Of a stretch of DNA of 64,000 bases, positions 1 to 12,900 are shown piece by piece. Source of the DNA: Isoperla grammatica (Eukaryota > Arthropoda > Insecta > Plecoptera > Perlodidae); assembly GCA_945910005.1 (NCBI GenBank), contig OX246739.1, forward strand, positions 5,610,001-5,674,000. The letters are read 5' to 3'. The position numbers and the translations under genes were made by a program. A model generated the notes under the pieces. That model ran no database searches, was not told the origin of the DNA, and saw nothing but the letters and a program-made list of their open reading frames with translations. How positions within the stretch are numbered: the stretch's first letter is position 1; each line of letters opens with the position of its first letter.

Positions 1-1776
1 CTGGAGCTCCAGGTTCGAATCTTCGTTTGGACAAAAATGTCATGTGACGTCTTTATAAATGCGGCATCGTCTCTATTATCATCGTTGCCAACAAGTGAGA
101 ACAAGTCTAAATACCAACATTGGGAATGTTATTTTCCCACAAGGATATGCGATATTTCTTGTTAGTAATTGAGTATTTGATTGAGTTTTGCGTTTTAGTA
201 TGTGCTTGCGAACATATGAAGTAAGCTTTACAGCAAAGTGGGCTGTGAAGTTGTCATTCTTCTTTTTACAAAACAACTTGTAGGCGTAATGTAACAATTA
301 ATACTGTCATGGAAAGTAGAAAACAGAAGAATACCTTTAGTTGCTGCAATACGAAATTCCATTATACCATGTTAAAACGTATTTTCACAACCATTCACGT
401 CTTAAATCATGTATTTCAATAAAACAGTGACACAACAATCTTATTCAATTAATAAATAAAAAAGAGAAGATGTAATATCAGAAACCATCTGTGTGGAGGG
501 CGTCCACTCATGACCTTTAAAACGCCACAAGACCTTTCTTGTACACGTTGAAACTCATGTTCAGTTGCTTAATGTGATTGATAAATGTGGCTTCGTGATC
601 ACTCACGTTATTGAACCATATGACAAGAAGTTCCGACTCCGTCGGCGCTTGGTAGTTCGGACTTGGCACCTCCACCATTTAACTACAAAGCAAACCCGCG
701 CATCGACGAACCCAAGAATTGGGTGTTATACATGGGGGTGTAATGATGTATTTCTTCACCCCTACAGAGCTGCTTATCCGTGATCCACCGTTACTCGTTG
801 TGCGCATCTACGTCACAAAGTCAGGATCATTCTGTGGGGGGGGGGGGATATCTGACATTCACACTTATCTAAACCGAGTCACATTGAACGATGAATTATC
901 GAGGCATGGGCAGACCTTGTTTAGTATCATTGGATAAAGCGACATCCTTGTCGCAGCCTTATAGAAAGTTGAACCATTGAGTTTATTAGTGATAAAACAT
1001 CTTCCTGTCGGAAGTTTAGCTTCAAGTAATGTGGTTCCTTGCACATAAAACCACAAACTCATGTCAGTTACTAATTGATTCTGATTTTTTTAATACACAA
1101 AGCAGATCTTGATAACCCTTTTGACTTCTACCATTCGTTAAACTGTTCCGACGCCGTAGTGCTTCCACGATCCGTCAATCACTTGGGAATTACAGACCTG
1201 GGTGTTCTTGGGTGTTGGGGGTTTCTCGGTAGCTTCCCGCCCACTCTATTCCTCACGGATGCAAACATAACTCCTCTCACGATATGTCCCACTGCCTGCC
1301 AAACATGTTTTGAATAATTGCAGTTCGCGCGTCGTAAGTCATCACTCTGGCAGTGGGTTTACTTGTACGATGCCGACCCAGCGACAGCCTTGAGCTCTTG
1401 AGCTTACATTGCTCTGAACACGCGGAGCTGTGGCCAAGTGTCCAATCGGTCTCTGTCATTATTATCGTTATCCTAAACATTTCTTAGATCTTACAGGCAT
1501 GTTCAGACGGAACTTGCTAGGTAGCCCAATTTCAGTAACATTTTTGTAATAAATGAAACAATTGTTCACTCGTACATATACCCAACCCAACGAGATTAGC
1601 TAAAAGGTATACACAAAAAAATTATAACAATTCAAAATATAAAAATATTTTTAAAAAATATTAAAAATAAAGGATTAATCACAAGAACCCTTCCAAACTC
1701 CTTGAGAATGAGATACTCATATTGTGTGATCGTAAATGTTGACGCTTTTCAAGCTGCTGATGTGTCGAACATTATA
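1..1776. other. gene-free AT-rich sequence
   Basis: I see no coding exon with credible splice sites and codon structure here. The first 40 bases contain a tRNA-like B-box string (GGTTCGAATC), possibly the tail of a SINE. A 12-base G run lies at about 836-847. The missing 5' exons of the ZP gene were sought here without success. Confidence 0.5.
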
Positions 1777-2538
1777 CTAGGAAAACGCTCTGTTTGACGC
1801 GTTGATAAGCGAGCGCGTCAATATCTACGAACTTTCTGGCGAAAAGTTTTCAATGTTAATACGAACAACAATTAACAACAATTCAAGAATGCGCATTGCA
1901 AAAATTGTTCTTATTTCCATGGCTATTATACTTTCCGACATTGTTGTATGCAGTGCAATGTGCGTTGCTAAGAATTTTCGTGGTCATGTTTTCAATACGG
2001 TCCGCCACCGTTACTAACACTTATTGACAGCAATAGAAATGTAATTTCTGCCTCTAATACGTATTGGATCGCGTTTACATTAGTATATTCGTAACCGGAC
2101 AAAAATTTACTATAACATAGCCACCTCACATTTTGCCGTTACTGCGTTTTAGAAAAATATTTTCGAGTAAGTTTCGTATAACTTTGCCAATATTTATCAG
2201 ATCGCCATTACATTAACATATTCGTGATCGGAAAAATCTGTAAAAAAATCTGGCTATCTCACATTTTGCCGCCATTTTGTTTTAGAAAAATATTTTGCAG
2301 TAACTATGGTGTAACTTTGTAACTTTTCAAACGATTTTGCCTCAAAACTATACACCCTCAATCCACATCAAGGCTTGTGGATGGTCCAAATTTCAAGTTG
2401 ATCGGACTTTCCGTTCGACCGCTATCGACGGACATAAAAAAAAAAAAACAAAAACAAAAACAAAAATCAAACAAACAAACAAAAAAACAGAACGAAGTGC
2501 CATAAGAGTCAAGTGGAAACGCTCGCTTCGCTCGCTTA
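1777..2538 (+). repeat. dispersed ~770-bp repeat, copy A
   Basis: One of three near-identical copies in the window (others at 2831-3604 and 52539-53324). Each starts CTAGGAAAACGCTC, has a perfect 8-bp hairpin (TTGACGCG/CGCGTCAA) near the 5' end, an internal imperfect duplication of about 132 bp, an A-rich (AAAC)n tract, and ends with CGCTCGCTTCGCTCGCTTA. A subterminal inverted repeat TAAGCGAGCG/CGCTCGCTTA is present. No clear target-site duplication or transposase was found, so the class is unknown; a non-autonomous DNA element is my best guess. Confidence 0.8.
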
Positions 2539-2830
2539 ATTAATCAACTCACCCACCATCTCTTAAAAATCTCGCTTTTTTCCACCATGAAGACCAAATG
2601 TCTGTCTGTGCAAACATATGTGATCTCCGTGGTAAACGAAATGGTCAAATGTGACTGTCAGTATGATATCAATAGAACATAGTACTTTCAACACGAAATA
2701 ACCAAGCGCAGTGAGAAATTTCACATTTTAAACTTGTTACGTTGTGTCTTCTACTCGTAAAACGAATACTTAGCCGGTGGCTGTAAGCATTTAACTCGAT
2801 TGTAGTTACTGAGAAACGTGAAATTACAAA

Positions 2831-3604
2831 CTAGGAAAACGCTCTGTTTGACGCGTTGATAAGCGAGCGCGTCAATATCTACGAACTTTCTGGCGAAGAG
2901 CTTTCAATGCTAATACAAACAACAATTAACAACAATTCAAGAATGCGCATTGCAAAAATGTTTCTAATTTCCATAGCTATTATACTTCCCGACATTGTTG
3001 GATACAGTGCAATGTGCGTTGCTAAGAATTTTCGCTGTCATGTTTTCGCCGCGGTCCGCCACCGTTACTAACAGTTATTGACAGCAATAGAAATGTAATT
3101 TCTGCCTCTAATATGTATCAAATCGCGTTTACATTAGTATATTCGTGACCGGACAAAAATTTACTATAAGATAGCCACCTCACATTTTGCCGTTACTGCG
3201 TTTTAGAAAAATATTTTCGAGTAACTTTCGTGTAACTTTGCCAATATTAATCAGATCGCCATTACATTAACATATTCGTGACCGGAAAAATCTGTAAAAA
3301 AATCTGGCTATCTCACATTTTGCCGCCATTTTGTTTCAGAAAAATATTTTGCAGTAACTATGGTGTAACTTTGTAACTTTTCGAACGATTTTGCCTCAAA
3401 ACTATCACCTTCAATCCACATCGAGGCTTGTGGATGGTCCAAATTTCAAGTTGATCGGACTTTCCGTTCGACCGCTATCGACAGACATAAAAAAAAAAAA
3501 AAAAAAAAAAAAACAAACAAACAAACAAACAAACAAACAAACAAACAAAAAACAGAACGAAGTGCCATAAGAGTCAAGTGGAAACGCTCGCTTCGCTCGC
3601 TTAA
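2831..3604 (+). repeat. dispersed ~770-bp repeat, copy B
   Basis: Second copy, about 290 bp downstream of copy A in the same orientation. It differs from A by a few percent of substitutions and by a longer A-run plus (AAAC)n tract near 3488-3550. The pair could be two insertions or a local duplication; the unrelated intervening 290 bp favours two insertions. Confidence 0.8.
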
Positions 3605-6600
3605 TTAACTGGGGTACCTGGTAAGCGCGCTAAGAAACGAATGCATTCATGGATTGAACGCGAAAATGATGCGGATATCTGAGAATATATTCCGATGCGA
3701 AGTCGTTCGGTCCTTTTTATTATCACCACCATCAACTTTGCACACGGAAGGTCGTGTTGTTGTTGATTCAAAGGAGATATAACACAAATCAGGAAGGAAT
3801 TAACCGGAGGACGTTTGGCTCGCTTATATAAGTGATACTTTTATGCCGCATATAAAATAATTTTATAACCGCGAAGAACGTGTTAGACTATTCACGAAAC
3901 CTTGGGTTGTAAAACAAACCACATACTAAAAGCATTCACTAATTCATTCTAATATTCGGACTCGTCGGAACAAGATAACATTGGGGGGGGGGGGGGGGTA
4001 AAGGTAACATGAAATGGAGTTGAGGTTGATGTAAAGTTCTATCAAATCCCTCCTATACATATTCCTCCTTGTAAAGTGTGTTGCCACGTCTATTTTAATA
4101 CAGCACAAATGTGACAAATATGTACAGTTCAAGATAACTAATTCATTACTACATTACCAAAGGTAAAATTCCCAGAAAGAAAATTTTGGAATCATTAATT
4201 ACAACATTACACGCATCTGATTTCAATTGTGTAATGCAATATAAATATACGGAAGGTCTGGGTCATATCAAGAGCCCAGTTCCCTTGGAAAAATCGGGTA
4301 ATTGTTAGATCCACACAACCAGGAACTCACGCACTAGCCGTGGAGGTTTTAACGAGAATTATAATTATTACTACCCATTAATTTTATTCAAAACAATAAA
4401 CTTAAAAATGCGTTATTTTTACCAATCTGAACTATGAAACGATGTATTGATTGAATGAAACCACCCAGACGAATGCCTCAAAGGGTGTGACGATACAGGA
4501 GTAGGCCAACACATATTTGTTATCGCTTCCATTAAACCGATGAGCTAATCACGCCCACATTACACATTCCTTCAAGACGCGCAGTTATAATGATCAGCAA
4601 GATTACTATTTACGTAAGTAATACTTGGAACGACCATGATAATTGGGTATCTCTGAAAATACAATTACGCATAAATTTGGCAAGATAAACATCGTTCAAC
4701 ACCTTGTGTGCATGAAGTCACAAAACACATTCCGCAAATACATTGTTTCTTCATTGCCAACCTGGCTCGGTCTCCCATCGAGAAAGTGATGCTCCGCGTA
4801 GCTCGTAAATGTCAAGGATACCGCGGTCCGACCAGCAGCCAGAGGGGTTAGCCTTGCCTTATCCCGGCATCCGCTTGAGAAACAATAAATATCACAGCTA
4901 ACTCTTTTACTTGTTATTTATGCTACCGTGCCAACGTTCAGATGTATGAAAGTTTTCTTTTTCTTTTCAGACACATCTAGTAACTTGATATGTCTCATAG
5001 GACCAACATCCGTGTGTGCATGTTTGAGCGTAGAGGATATTAATTGTCATGACTAGTTGATGACACCGTGTCAGGTGCAGTCAGATAATAAGTTTACAGG
5101 ACATGTATTTATTGTTTGGGTTACTCTAAAACCAGTTTTGTTTTCACTGGAGATTCTAACAAATGTTTAAAATGACCAAACAGACAAAGTCCACTGAAGG
5201 GAACTTACTCATAACAAAGAGAAGCGACGGAGCTTAAAAAAAAATTCATAGTGAAAATATGTGTACTTATTTTATTGATAATAGGGCTATACAAACTTCC
5301 GAAAACTTTCCAATTTAAAAAACCCACTTGTTTTATTGATTCATGGGAAAGCAATGCAAGAAATACATCGCCTAAACAATTTAAGTATTTGCGTTAGTAT
5401 AGTATATATTATAATTCCCTATCCCTATGAAGATATTTTCTCCACAGAGTGAAGTTAAGGGGGGAAACCACTGAATACATTGAATAAATGAATACAATAA
5501 ATGAATACATTACAAAGACAATTATTAGGTATACTAACAAAACGTAATGCCACCTGTTACCAATATGTTTTACAAAGACAACACCTGCTGGCTGATGTCA
5601 TACATAAATTAGAGAGTTATTGTTAATTTCTCTGTTGAAGATATCAACGTATATTGCTCGTTGCTGTACAGATGCCGTGATTGCCTCTATCACGGGTGTT
5701 GTTGTCTTTTGGTGGAGGTGCCGGGTCTAGGCTAAGCCACTCAATACACCAGACAACCTTTTATTTCATTCGGATTCGGATTGTACGAACATATTATCAT
5801 GAATACAAGTTTACATTTAATTTAATTATGCAACATGAAATACAACACTGAATAAAGTAATAAAGTTTGTTTAACAAAAACGAACAAAAACACATAAACG
5901 ACGTTTTTGTTTTTATATTTTGTAAATGTATGGAAAATAACGTCCATTTTCCCCATCTAATAGCACGCATGGATGTTTTCTTTTCCGGAAGTCTTTTCAT
6001 TTCCAACTTTTACCGAAGTCTTTCTCAACCATCGCTCAAACGCTCCCAAATCAATAAAACCACACGTGTTTTTTTTTTTTTAATTCAAATCATTCTTTTT
6101 ATAAACGACACGGTATAGTTCGCAAAACGTCCGCCACTGGAAATGAGGTTTTATGAGTGGGTAGACAACATATTTCGCATGTATTTATTTTACTTGAATA
6201 GTGCGTGGATGTAGACACACATATCTTATCCCGTACTAGCCGGATAATAAAACATCAATCTGTCAGTTCGTACGCCTACGTTTAAATCTTCACCTCGTCA
6301 AGGTCTTACTACAAAAGAATGTTGTCTACTAACCGATTCAAAATGGCTACAGACTTCAGAAGTGGTTCGGGCGTGTAGAAACTAGAAACACTACAAACTA
6401 TGTTAGGACTTTGTACGCAAAAAACTCCTCCAATGTCTGACCACTTACGTTTACAATGTTGAAACAGCAGAACTGTTTAGGTATAATAAAACATGAGGTA
6501 TCGGACACAGCCGCCTCTGTCTCACAACATCGCTTATACTGATAAGCAGCCCCGTGTACAATCAAAGAAACTACCAATATAGAAATGGTCAACTATAAAA

Positions 6601-6610
6601 GGGTCAGTGT
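3605..6610. other. gene-free sequence upstream of the ZP exons
   Basis: AT-rich with no exon I can support. A 16-base G run lies at about 3983-3998. A strong polypyrimidine-AG acceptor-like site occurs near 4970, but the sequence after it has no open frame with a plausible donor. Sequence at 6119-6186 resembles the dispersed repeat at 49861 and 58292 (a shared string around GTCCGCCACTGG and GAGTGGGTAGAC). Confidence 0.5.
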
Positions 6611-6728
6611 AATCTGTCCCCCCGTAAACTGACCCAGCGATAAACTGCATCAATATCAACCAGACCCAATAGCCTTGGAACTTTCGTGGCGCAGTTTATC
6701 GGTGGGTCAGTTTACCGGGGGACAGATT
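6611..6728. mobile_element. 118-bp foldback element (MITE-like)
   Basis: Arms of 38 bp at 6611-6648 and 6691-6728 are inverted copies with about two mismatches; the outer ends read AATCTGTCCCCC and its complement. The loop is about 42 bp with no coding potential. It lies just upstream of the first recognised ZP exon. Confidence 0.85.
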
Positions 6729-6824
6729 AAAGGGTCTCCTAAAAATATGGTATGTGATATACTTACTACGAATGATATCCTGAAGTATTTCAAGTAATTG
6801 TAACTATTCCTTGTTTGGTTTTAG

Positions 6825-6960
6825 ATACGTGAAAGCAGGAGGAACCAAATCTTCCTATTCGTTCATTGTCCCGCTCAAGGACTGCGGAACGAAGCCTTCA
6901 GGAGGGTTCGGTCAAACAGTAGACAATGTTATCGTCATCCAGTCAGACGATACAGTTCAG
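6825..6960 (+). CDS. ZP gene exon: ZP-N second half
   Basis: The acceptor is TTGGTTTTAG and the donor CAG|GTAAGC. One base completes a codon from a missing upstream exon, then 45 codons follow. It encodes YSFIVPLKDCGT and VIVIQSDDTVQ, typical of the end of ZP-N. Confidence 0.88.
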
Positions 6961-9900
6961 GTAAGCAACTTAACACGGAATCACTACACTGCACGTACTT
7001 CCCAGGTGCAAGTGCAATCTAACTATAGATAACTGTACAGGTACGCAACGTAAACAGTAATAACTATGGACACTACCAAATTAGTAGTAATTTAACACTA
7101 AGCAGGAGCGCAACAAAACAAGCAATACATTTATACTGTCCAGGTACACAACCTAACCATGGTAATTACTATCTTTGGACAGATACGCAAACAAAACAGC
7201 GATAACTATCTACACTTAAATATAAAGATCAAGCTATAGTCGCAGCTACACATTCATATGTAAGATCAGTGGAAAATAATAAGTTCAAAATCAAAACATA
7301 TTTGGTCATATTTTGTGTTCTTTTCTATATTTTCTATATTATTTTGTTAGGATGATAAGACACTATTATAAATTTTGAAATTTTGTTAGGATGATAGACC
7401 TTATGTGTTTGGGGCATAATGCCCTTTTCTATTATCCTCTTCTCAGCTTCCAACAACTGGAAAATAAATAATAAAAATCAAGTATTTAGCCTTGTGAACA
7501 GAGATGGGCGGGGGGGGGGGGGGGGGGATGTGTGTTACAAACTAAACTGTTCACACAATAACCATTGAATCACCTTGCAGGAAATCTGGGACGCAGCCCG
7601 CAAGATCTCGTGCGCAACATCCACGCGCAAGGAGAAGACGGTCATATTCAAACCGTTCGTTGTCGACATGTTGGAGGTTGTCACAGTCCCCGTCTCTACC
7701 GGGACCGTCGACTGCTGGATGGACATTCAACGTGGCGAGTTCCCTAATGTAAGTCTACAACGCCCTAAAACACTACACTTTCATTAGAGTGCAACTCCCA
7801 CCGTCTCAAACACAATAGTCCATTTTCAAAATTGATCTTGGACCCTTAGCCCCTTAACTAAGATCTTATACCTTTTTTCACCAACTTTTTAAACTCAGTT
7901 TAGCTGGTAAACGGTGATTACGAAAAAAACATGGCTATCAAAACGAGCTTTACTTAATCGGGAGTTCACGGTTCTCTAAATCTTCAATAACAATGCACAA
8001 CAATAAAAACTAGTTTCCAAATGTTGTGTCTACGTACATTTTTCATTGTTGTGCAGTGTTGTCATTTAAGATTTAGAAAACCGTGATTAACTATATCTAA
8101 GGTTCCTAGATCAATTATGAAAATGGTCTATTCCTTCTTAAGAGCCACACTGAGAAATTCTGATTGATTGTAACAAGGATCTATCGGTGAGAATTTAGAT
8201 GTTAGTCAACTCCCAATCACTTATACTTTTACATTTTGTAAGTAAGCTTTTACATTCATTCCATATTCTTCAACCTGTCAAAAATTCATCCTAGGTCATT
8301 TTGTGTGAACGATCCTGTATTGTCACATTCTAAAAATCGAGATTCCGACCGTGGGATACTATTCGATGACAATAGCTTCGTTTGTTTGTCCAGTTTCAAC
8401 TATTCCTGGTACAGTTGTCCTTTAAACCCGTTTTTCTGTCTTGGTGTAAATGTTCCAGTGGCAAATGTACTGCGTTTTTTTGTCCGGGTGTAAATTACCA
8501 CAACTGTGATGGGAGTAAGATATCTACACTGCTATCTGAGTAGGAGTGGGTGCAGAATAACAAGAATCGCGCCAAAAACTTTGTATACAAAGACAAACCA
8601 TCATGGAAGATATCGTTAGCACTAGTGCTTTGATTATGTGTACACGGCGATATTAACAAGAGATGAATCAAACAACCCTGTGGTTATTGATGATTGTTAT
8701 ATTTTCTGAGTGGTGGAAGATACGCAATAAACTTTATTATGTATGACAACCTAAAACTCGGGCAGGCCTGCCCTCTAACCTAAAAAAAAACACATCAATT
8801 AGGTCCCCACGTTCAAATAATAATGCCAACAAAATATATCGACCACATGCGTGGTTCCGTACAAAAATACCCTGACCCAGAACATAAGCCTAGGTATTAC
8901 AAGCCTGGGTATATAGCTAGGCCTAGGCACTAGGCCTTGACTAATGATAGGCCTTCATTTCATTTCATTCCCTAGGCCTAGCCTAGACAAATATGGGACC
9001 AGGGTGTAGGTCTAGGCATAGGTCTAGTCTTACAAATACTCGTGAAGCCCGCTTTCAGAACGATTACTAAAAGACCCTAAGTAGGCCTAGAACAAAGGCC
9101 TAGGTATTACAAGCCTGGGCCCTACTAATGCTAGGCCTACCTTATGAATAAATATGGGAGCAATTCATAGTCGGCCCCTACACCTAGGGGCACCCATTGT
9201 TGCTATGGATTTGTTTTGTTTATGGGAAATAACATGCAAACAATTGTTACCTTGGTAACAATGGGCGCCCCTAGGTGTAGGGGCCGACTATGAATTCCAA
9301 CCTAGTCTTACAAATAGTCGTGAAGCCCTAGAGACTTACGCCGCGTCCAGAACGATTACTAAGACTATGTTTAAGACTAACGATTTACCCGATACCTACA
9401 ATTATTGTAAGTAGGCCTTCAGCCTAGATGTAGAATGAATGAATGAAATTAATGAAGTAATGGAACGAGAATAGGGATTAAATTCGCCATTTTCGAATAC
9501 GCCTCGCAAATGTGTAAAAAGAAGGCACATGTGTGGTAATGGTGTTTGTTTGTCCATGCGGACGGTAGGAGAACTTTGTGCTACCATTTCCGTTTTCACT
9601 ACGTACATCCGGCTGGTTCCAGGAGTACATGTCTGTATACTTGGTACTGGACAAACAAACGAAGCTAATGTTTGCTACTTCCACTAGACGGCGCCCATTC
9701 AAGAGATCATCAAGATCGGCGAGACCCTCACGATCCTTGTGTACATCAAGGACAACGACAGCGAGTACGACATCAGAGTGCGCGACTGTTGGGCGTACGA
9801 CGGGGAGGACTATGAGAGCGCAGACACACACAGGCTGCAGCTGACAGACGAGGAAGGATGCCCCAGGTTAGTAATAAAATAAACACAAGTTTAATATTAA

Positions 9901-12900
9901 GGCATAGGCGGATCGCCGTCATCACTGTTTCTTACACCTACAGCGACATTTTGCATAGAGCTATTGTGAAGGGTGATAGAGTGCTCGGGATAAATGCATA
10001 CTTGAGAACATCCAAGCTACATCTTTTATAAATCACGACCCAATGTTTACTAAGCGTATTTGTAAAGTTCATTAAATTGTGTATTGCAGAAAGCCTAAGC
10101 TGATTGGCTTCTGGAAGCGAACCTATGAAACCGGCAAGTCAGGCGCCAGCATCATCGCCTACAACAACATTACAGCCTTCAAGTTCCCCGACAAGATGCA
10201 GGTGTTCCTTACCTGCAACATCGAGGCAAGTGATTGGGGTTAATACTCCACTCTTGCTCGGTTCGAGAACTGATTTTCAGTGAGGGATATTTGTTGCTAT
10301 AACGGGTCCCCCCTTAAACATAATATGCCATTAGCATAGAAAGACTCAAATCTGTTTCCAAAATTGAGAAACCACAGCCCCATCCGGAAGTCTAATCCAT
10401 GGATCTTCTAAATTGGAAGTTATTATAGGTCTCTCACAGAAAGAAGTAAGATAGTATCAGGACCGCCCATATTTAGTTTCAAACTTAACAAGCGCGAATC
10501 ACTGACTTTTTTCCAGATTATCTAGTACAATTTGGTTGCGGTAAGTTTTTTGACGGTAACGCACAAGAAAACGTACAAGTAGGTTTCCGTCAAAAAACTT
10601 AATGCAACCAAATTGTACTATATAATCGGGAAAAACGTTAGTGATTCGCACTTGTAAGTTGGAAACTAATTGTGGGCGGTCCTGCCTATCTTACTTCTTG
10701 GTGTGAGACAACTTTAACTAATTGATTAATTGACCTACACTCACAATACCAACGAACCACGCAATCAAAACGAGTTGCCAAGCCGCGATAAAAAGGATCC
10801 TTCCAATATTATATTCGTCTGAAATTCATCACCTCTTTTATATCTAATTAATTTTCCACGCGTCTATGTTTTGCACCTTTGTGACATCCAGTTACTTTCA
10901 GATCTGCCACGGGGAATGTGACGGGCGGTGTGGCGGGGAGACCCCGACCCCCATCTGCGGACCGGGCAGCACGGACAAGCGATGCAAGGGCAACCCCCCC
11001 TCGCCCAACTGCTTCCCTGGCTCTACCGACCCCAGGTGTAACAGGCCGCCCCCACCTCCGTCGAGGCCGACACGCCCACCTTGCTACCCGGGCTCAAATG
11101 AACCCTGGTGTCCCACGCAGCGACCGACGCCGCCTCCGACGAGAGAGCCACGCCCAAGATGCTACCCGGGCTCAGATGACCCCGGGTGTTCAACGCCACC
11201 TCCCACGCAGCGACCGCCGCCGCCTCCGACGAGGCTGACACGCCCACCCTGCTACCCGGGCTCACTTGACCCCAGGTGTCCCACGCAGCGACCGACGCCG
11301 CCTCCGACGAGGGAGCCACGCCCAAGATGCTACCCGGGCTCAAATGACCCCGGGTGTTCAACGCCACCTCCCACGCAGCGACCGCCGCCGCCTCCGACGA
11401 GGCTGACACGCCCACCCTGCTACCCGGGCTCACTTGACCCCAGGTGTCCCACGCCGCCTCCCACGCAGCGACCGACGCCGCCTCCGACGAGGGAGCCACG
11501 CCCAAGATGCTACCCGGGCTCAAATGACCCCGGGTGTCCAACGCCACCTCCCACGCAGCGACCAACGCAGCGACCGACGCCGCCCCCGACCCAGAGACCG
11601 CCGCCGCCTCCGACGAGGCTGACACGCCCACCTTGCTACCCGGGCTCAAATGACCCCAGGTGTCCAACGCAGCGCCCGACGCCGCCCCCAACACAGCAAC
11701 CCCCACGATGCTACCCTGGAGCTACTGATGCCAGGTGTCCGAAGCCCCCACAGACGCCCGCCCCCAGGTGTTATCCAGGTTCGGACGACCCCAGGTGTCC
11801 TCAGACTACTCCAGCACCGACATACCTGCCCCCTGCGACGACGTCCGCCCCCCCACGGTGCTACCCTGGTTCTAATGACCCAAGATGCCCCCGGCCACCC
11901 CCGACACAGAGGCCGACACAACCCCCGACTCAGCCACCCCCACGATGCTACCCGGGCTCTGATGATCCAAGATGTCCCCGGCCACCCCCGACACAGAGGC
12001 CGACACAACCCCCAACTCAGCCACCCCCACGATGCTACCCGGGCTCTGATGATCCAAGATGCCCCCGGCCACCCCCGACACAGAGGCCGACGCCACCCCC
12101 GACTCAGCCACCCCCACGATGCTACCCGGGCTCTGATGATCCAAGATGCCCCCGGCCACCCCCGACACAGAGGCCGACGCCACCCCCGACTCAGCCACCC
12201 CCACGATGCTACCCGGGCTCTGATGATCCAAGATGTCCCCGGCCACCCCCGACACAGAGGCCGACGCCGCCCCCAACTCAGCCACCCCCACGATGCTACC
12301 CGGGCTCTGATGATCCAAGATGCCCCCGGCCACCCCCGACACAGAGGCCGACGCCACCCCCGACTCAGCCACCCCCACGATGCTACCCTGGCTCTGATGA
12401 TCCAAGATGTCCCCGGCCACCCCCGACACAGAGGCCGACGCCGCCCCCGACGCGTCCGCCTACCCAGCCACCCCCACGATGCTACCCAGGTGCCACAGAC
12501 CCCCGGTGCCCGGCTCCCCCACAGACTCCAGCCCCCAGATGTTATCCTGGATCCACTGACCAAAGATGTCCACAAACGACGCCTGGTCCCACTTATTTGC
12601 CGCCCCCCAACACAACGCCTGCCCCTCCTAGATGTTTCCCCGGCTCAAACGATCCTAGATGCCCTAAACCACCTCCAACGCAAAGGCCTACCCCACCTCC
12701 TACGCAACCCCCACCGCGATGTTTCCCAGGGTCCAATGATCCTAGATGCCCCAGGCCACCCCCTACTACACAAAGGCCTACGCCACCCCCAACACAGCCA
12801 CCCCCAAGGTGCTTCCCTGGCTCCAATGACCCCAGATGTCCTAGGCCACCCCCAACAACGCAAAGACCAACACAACCCCCCACTCAACCAGCCCCAAGAT

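Noticed and set aside
4970..5090. Missing 5' exon of the ZP gene after a good polypyrimidine-AG at about 4970
   Set aside because: No frame gives a ZP-N-like sequence with a matching donor of the phase needed by the exon at 6825.
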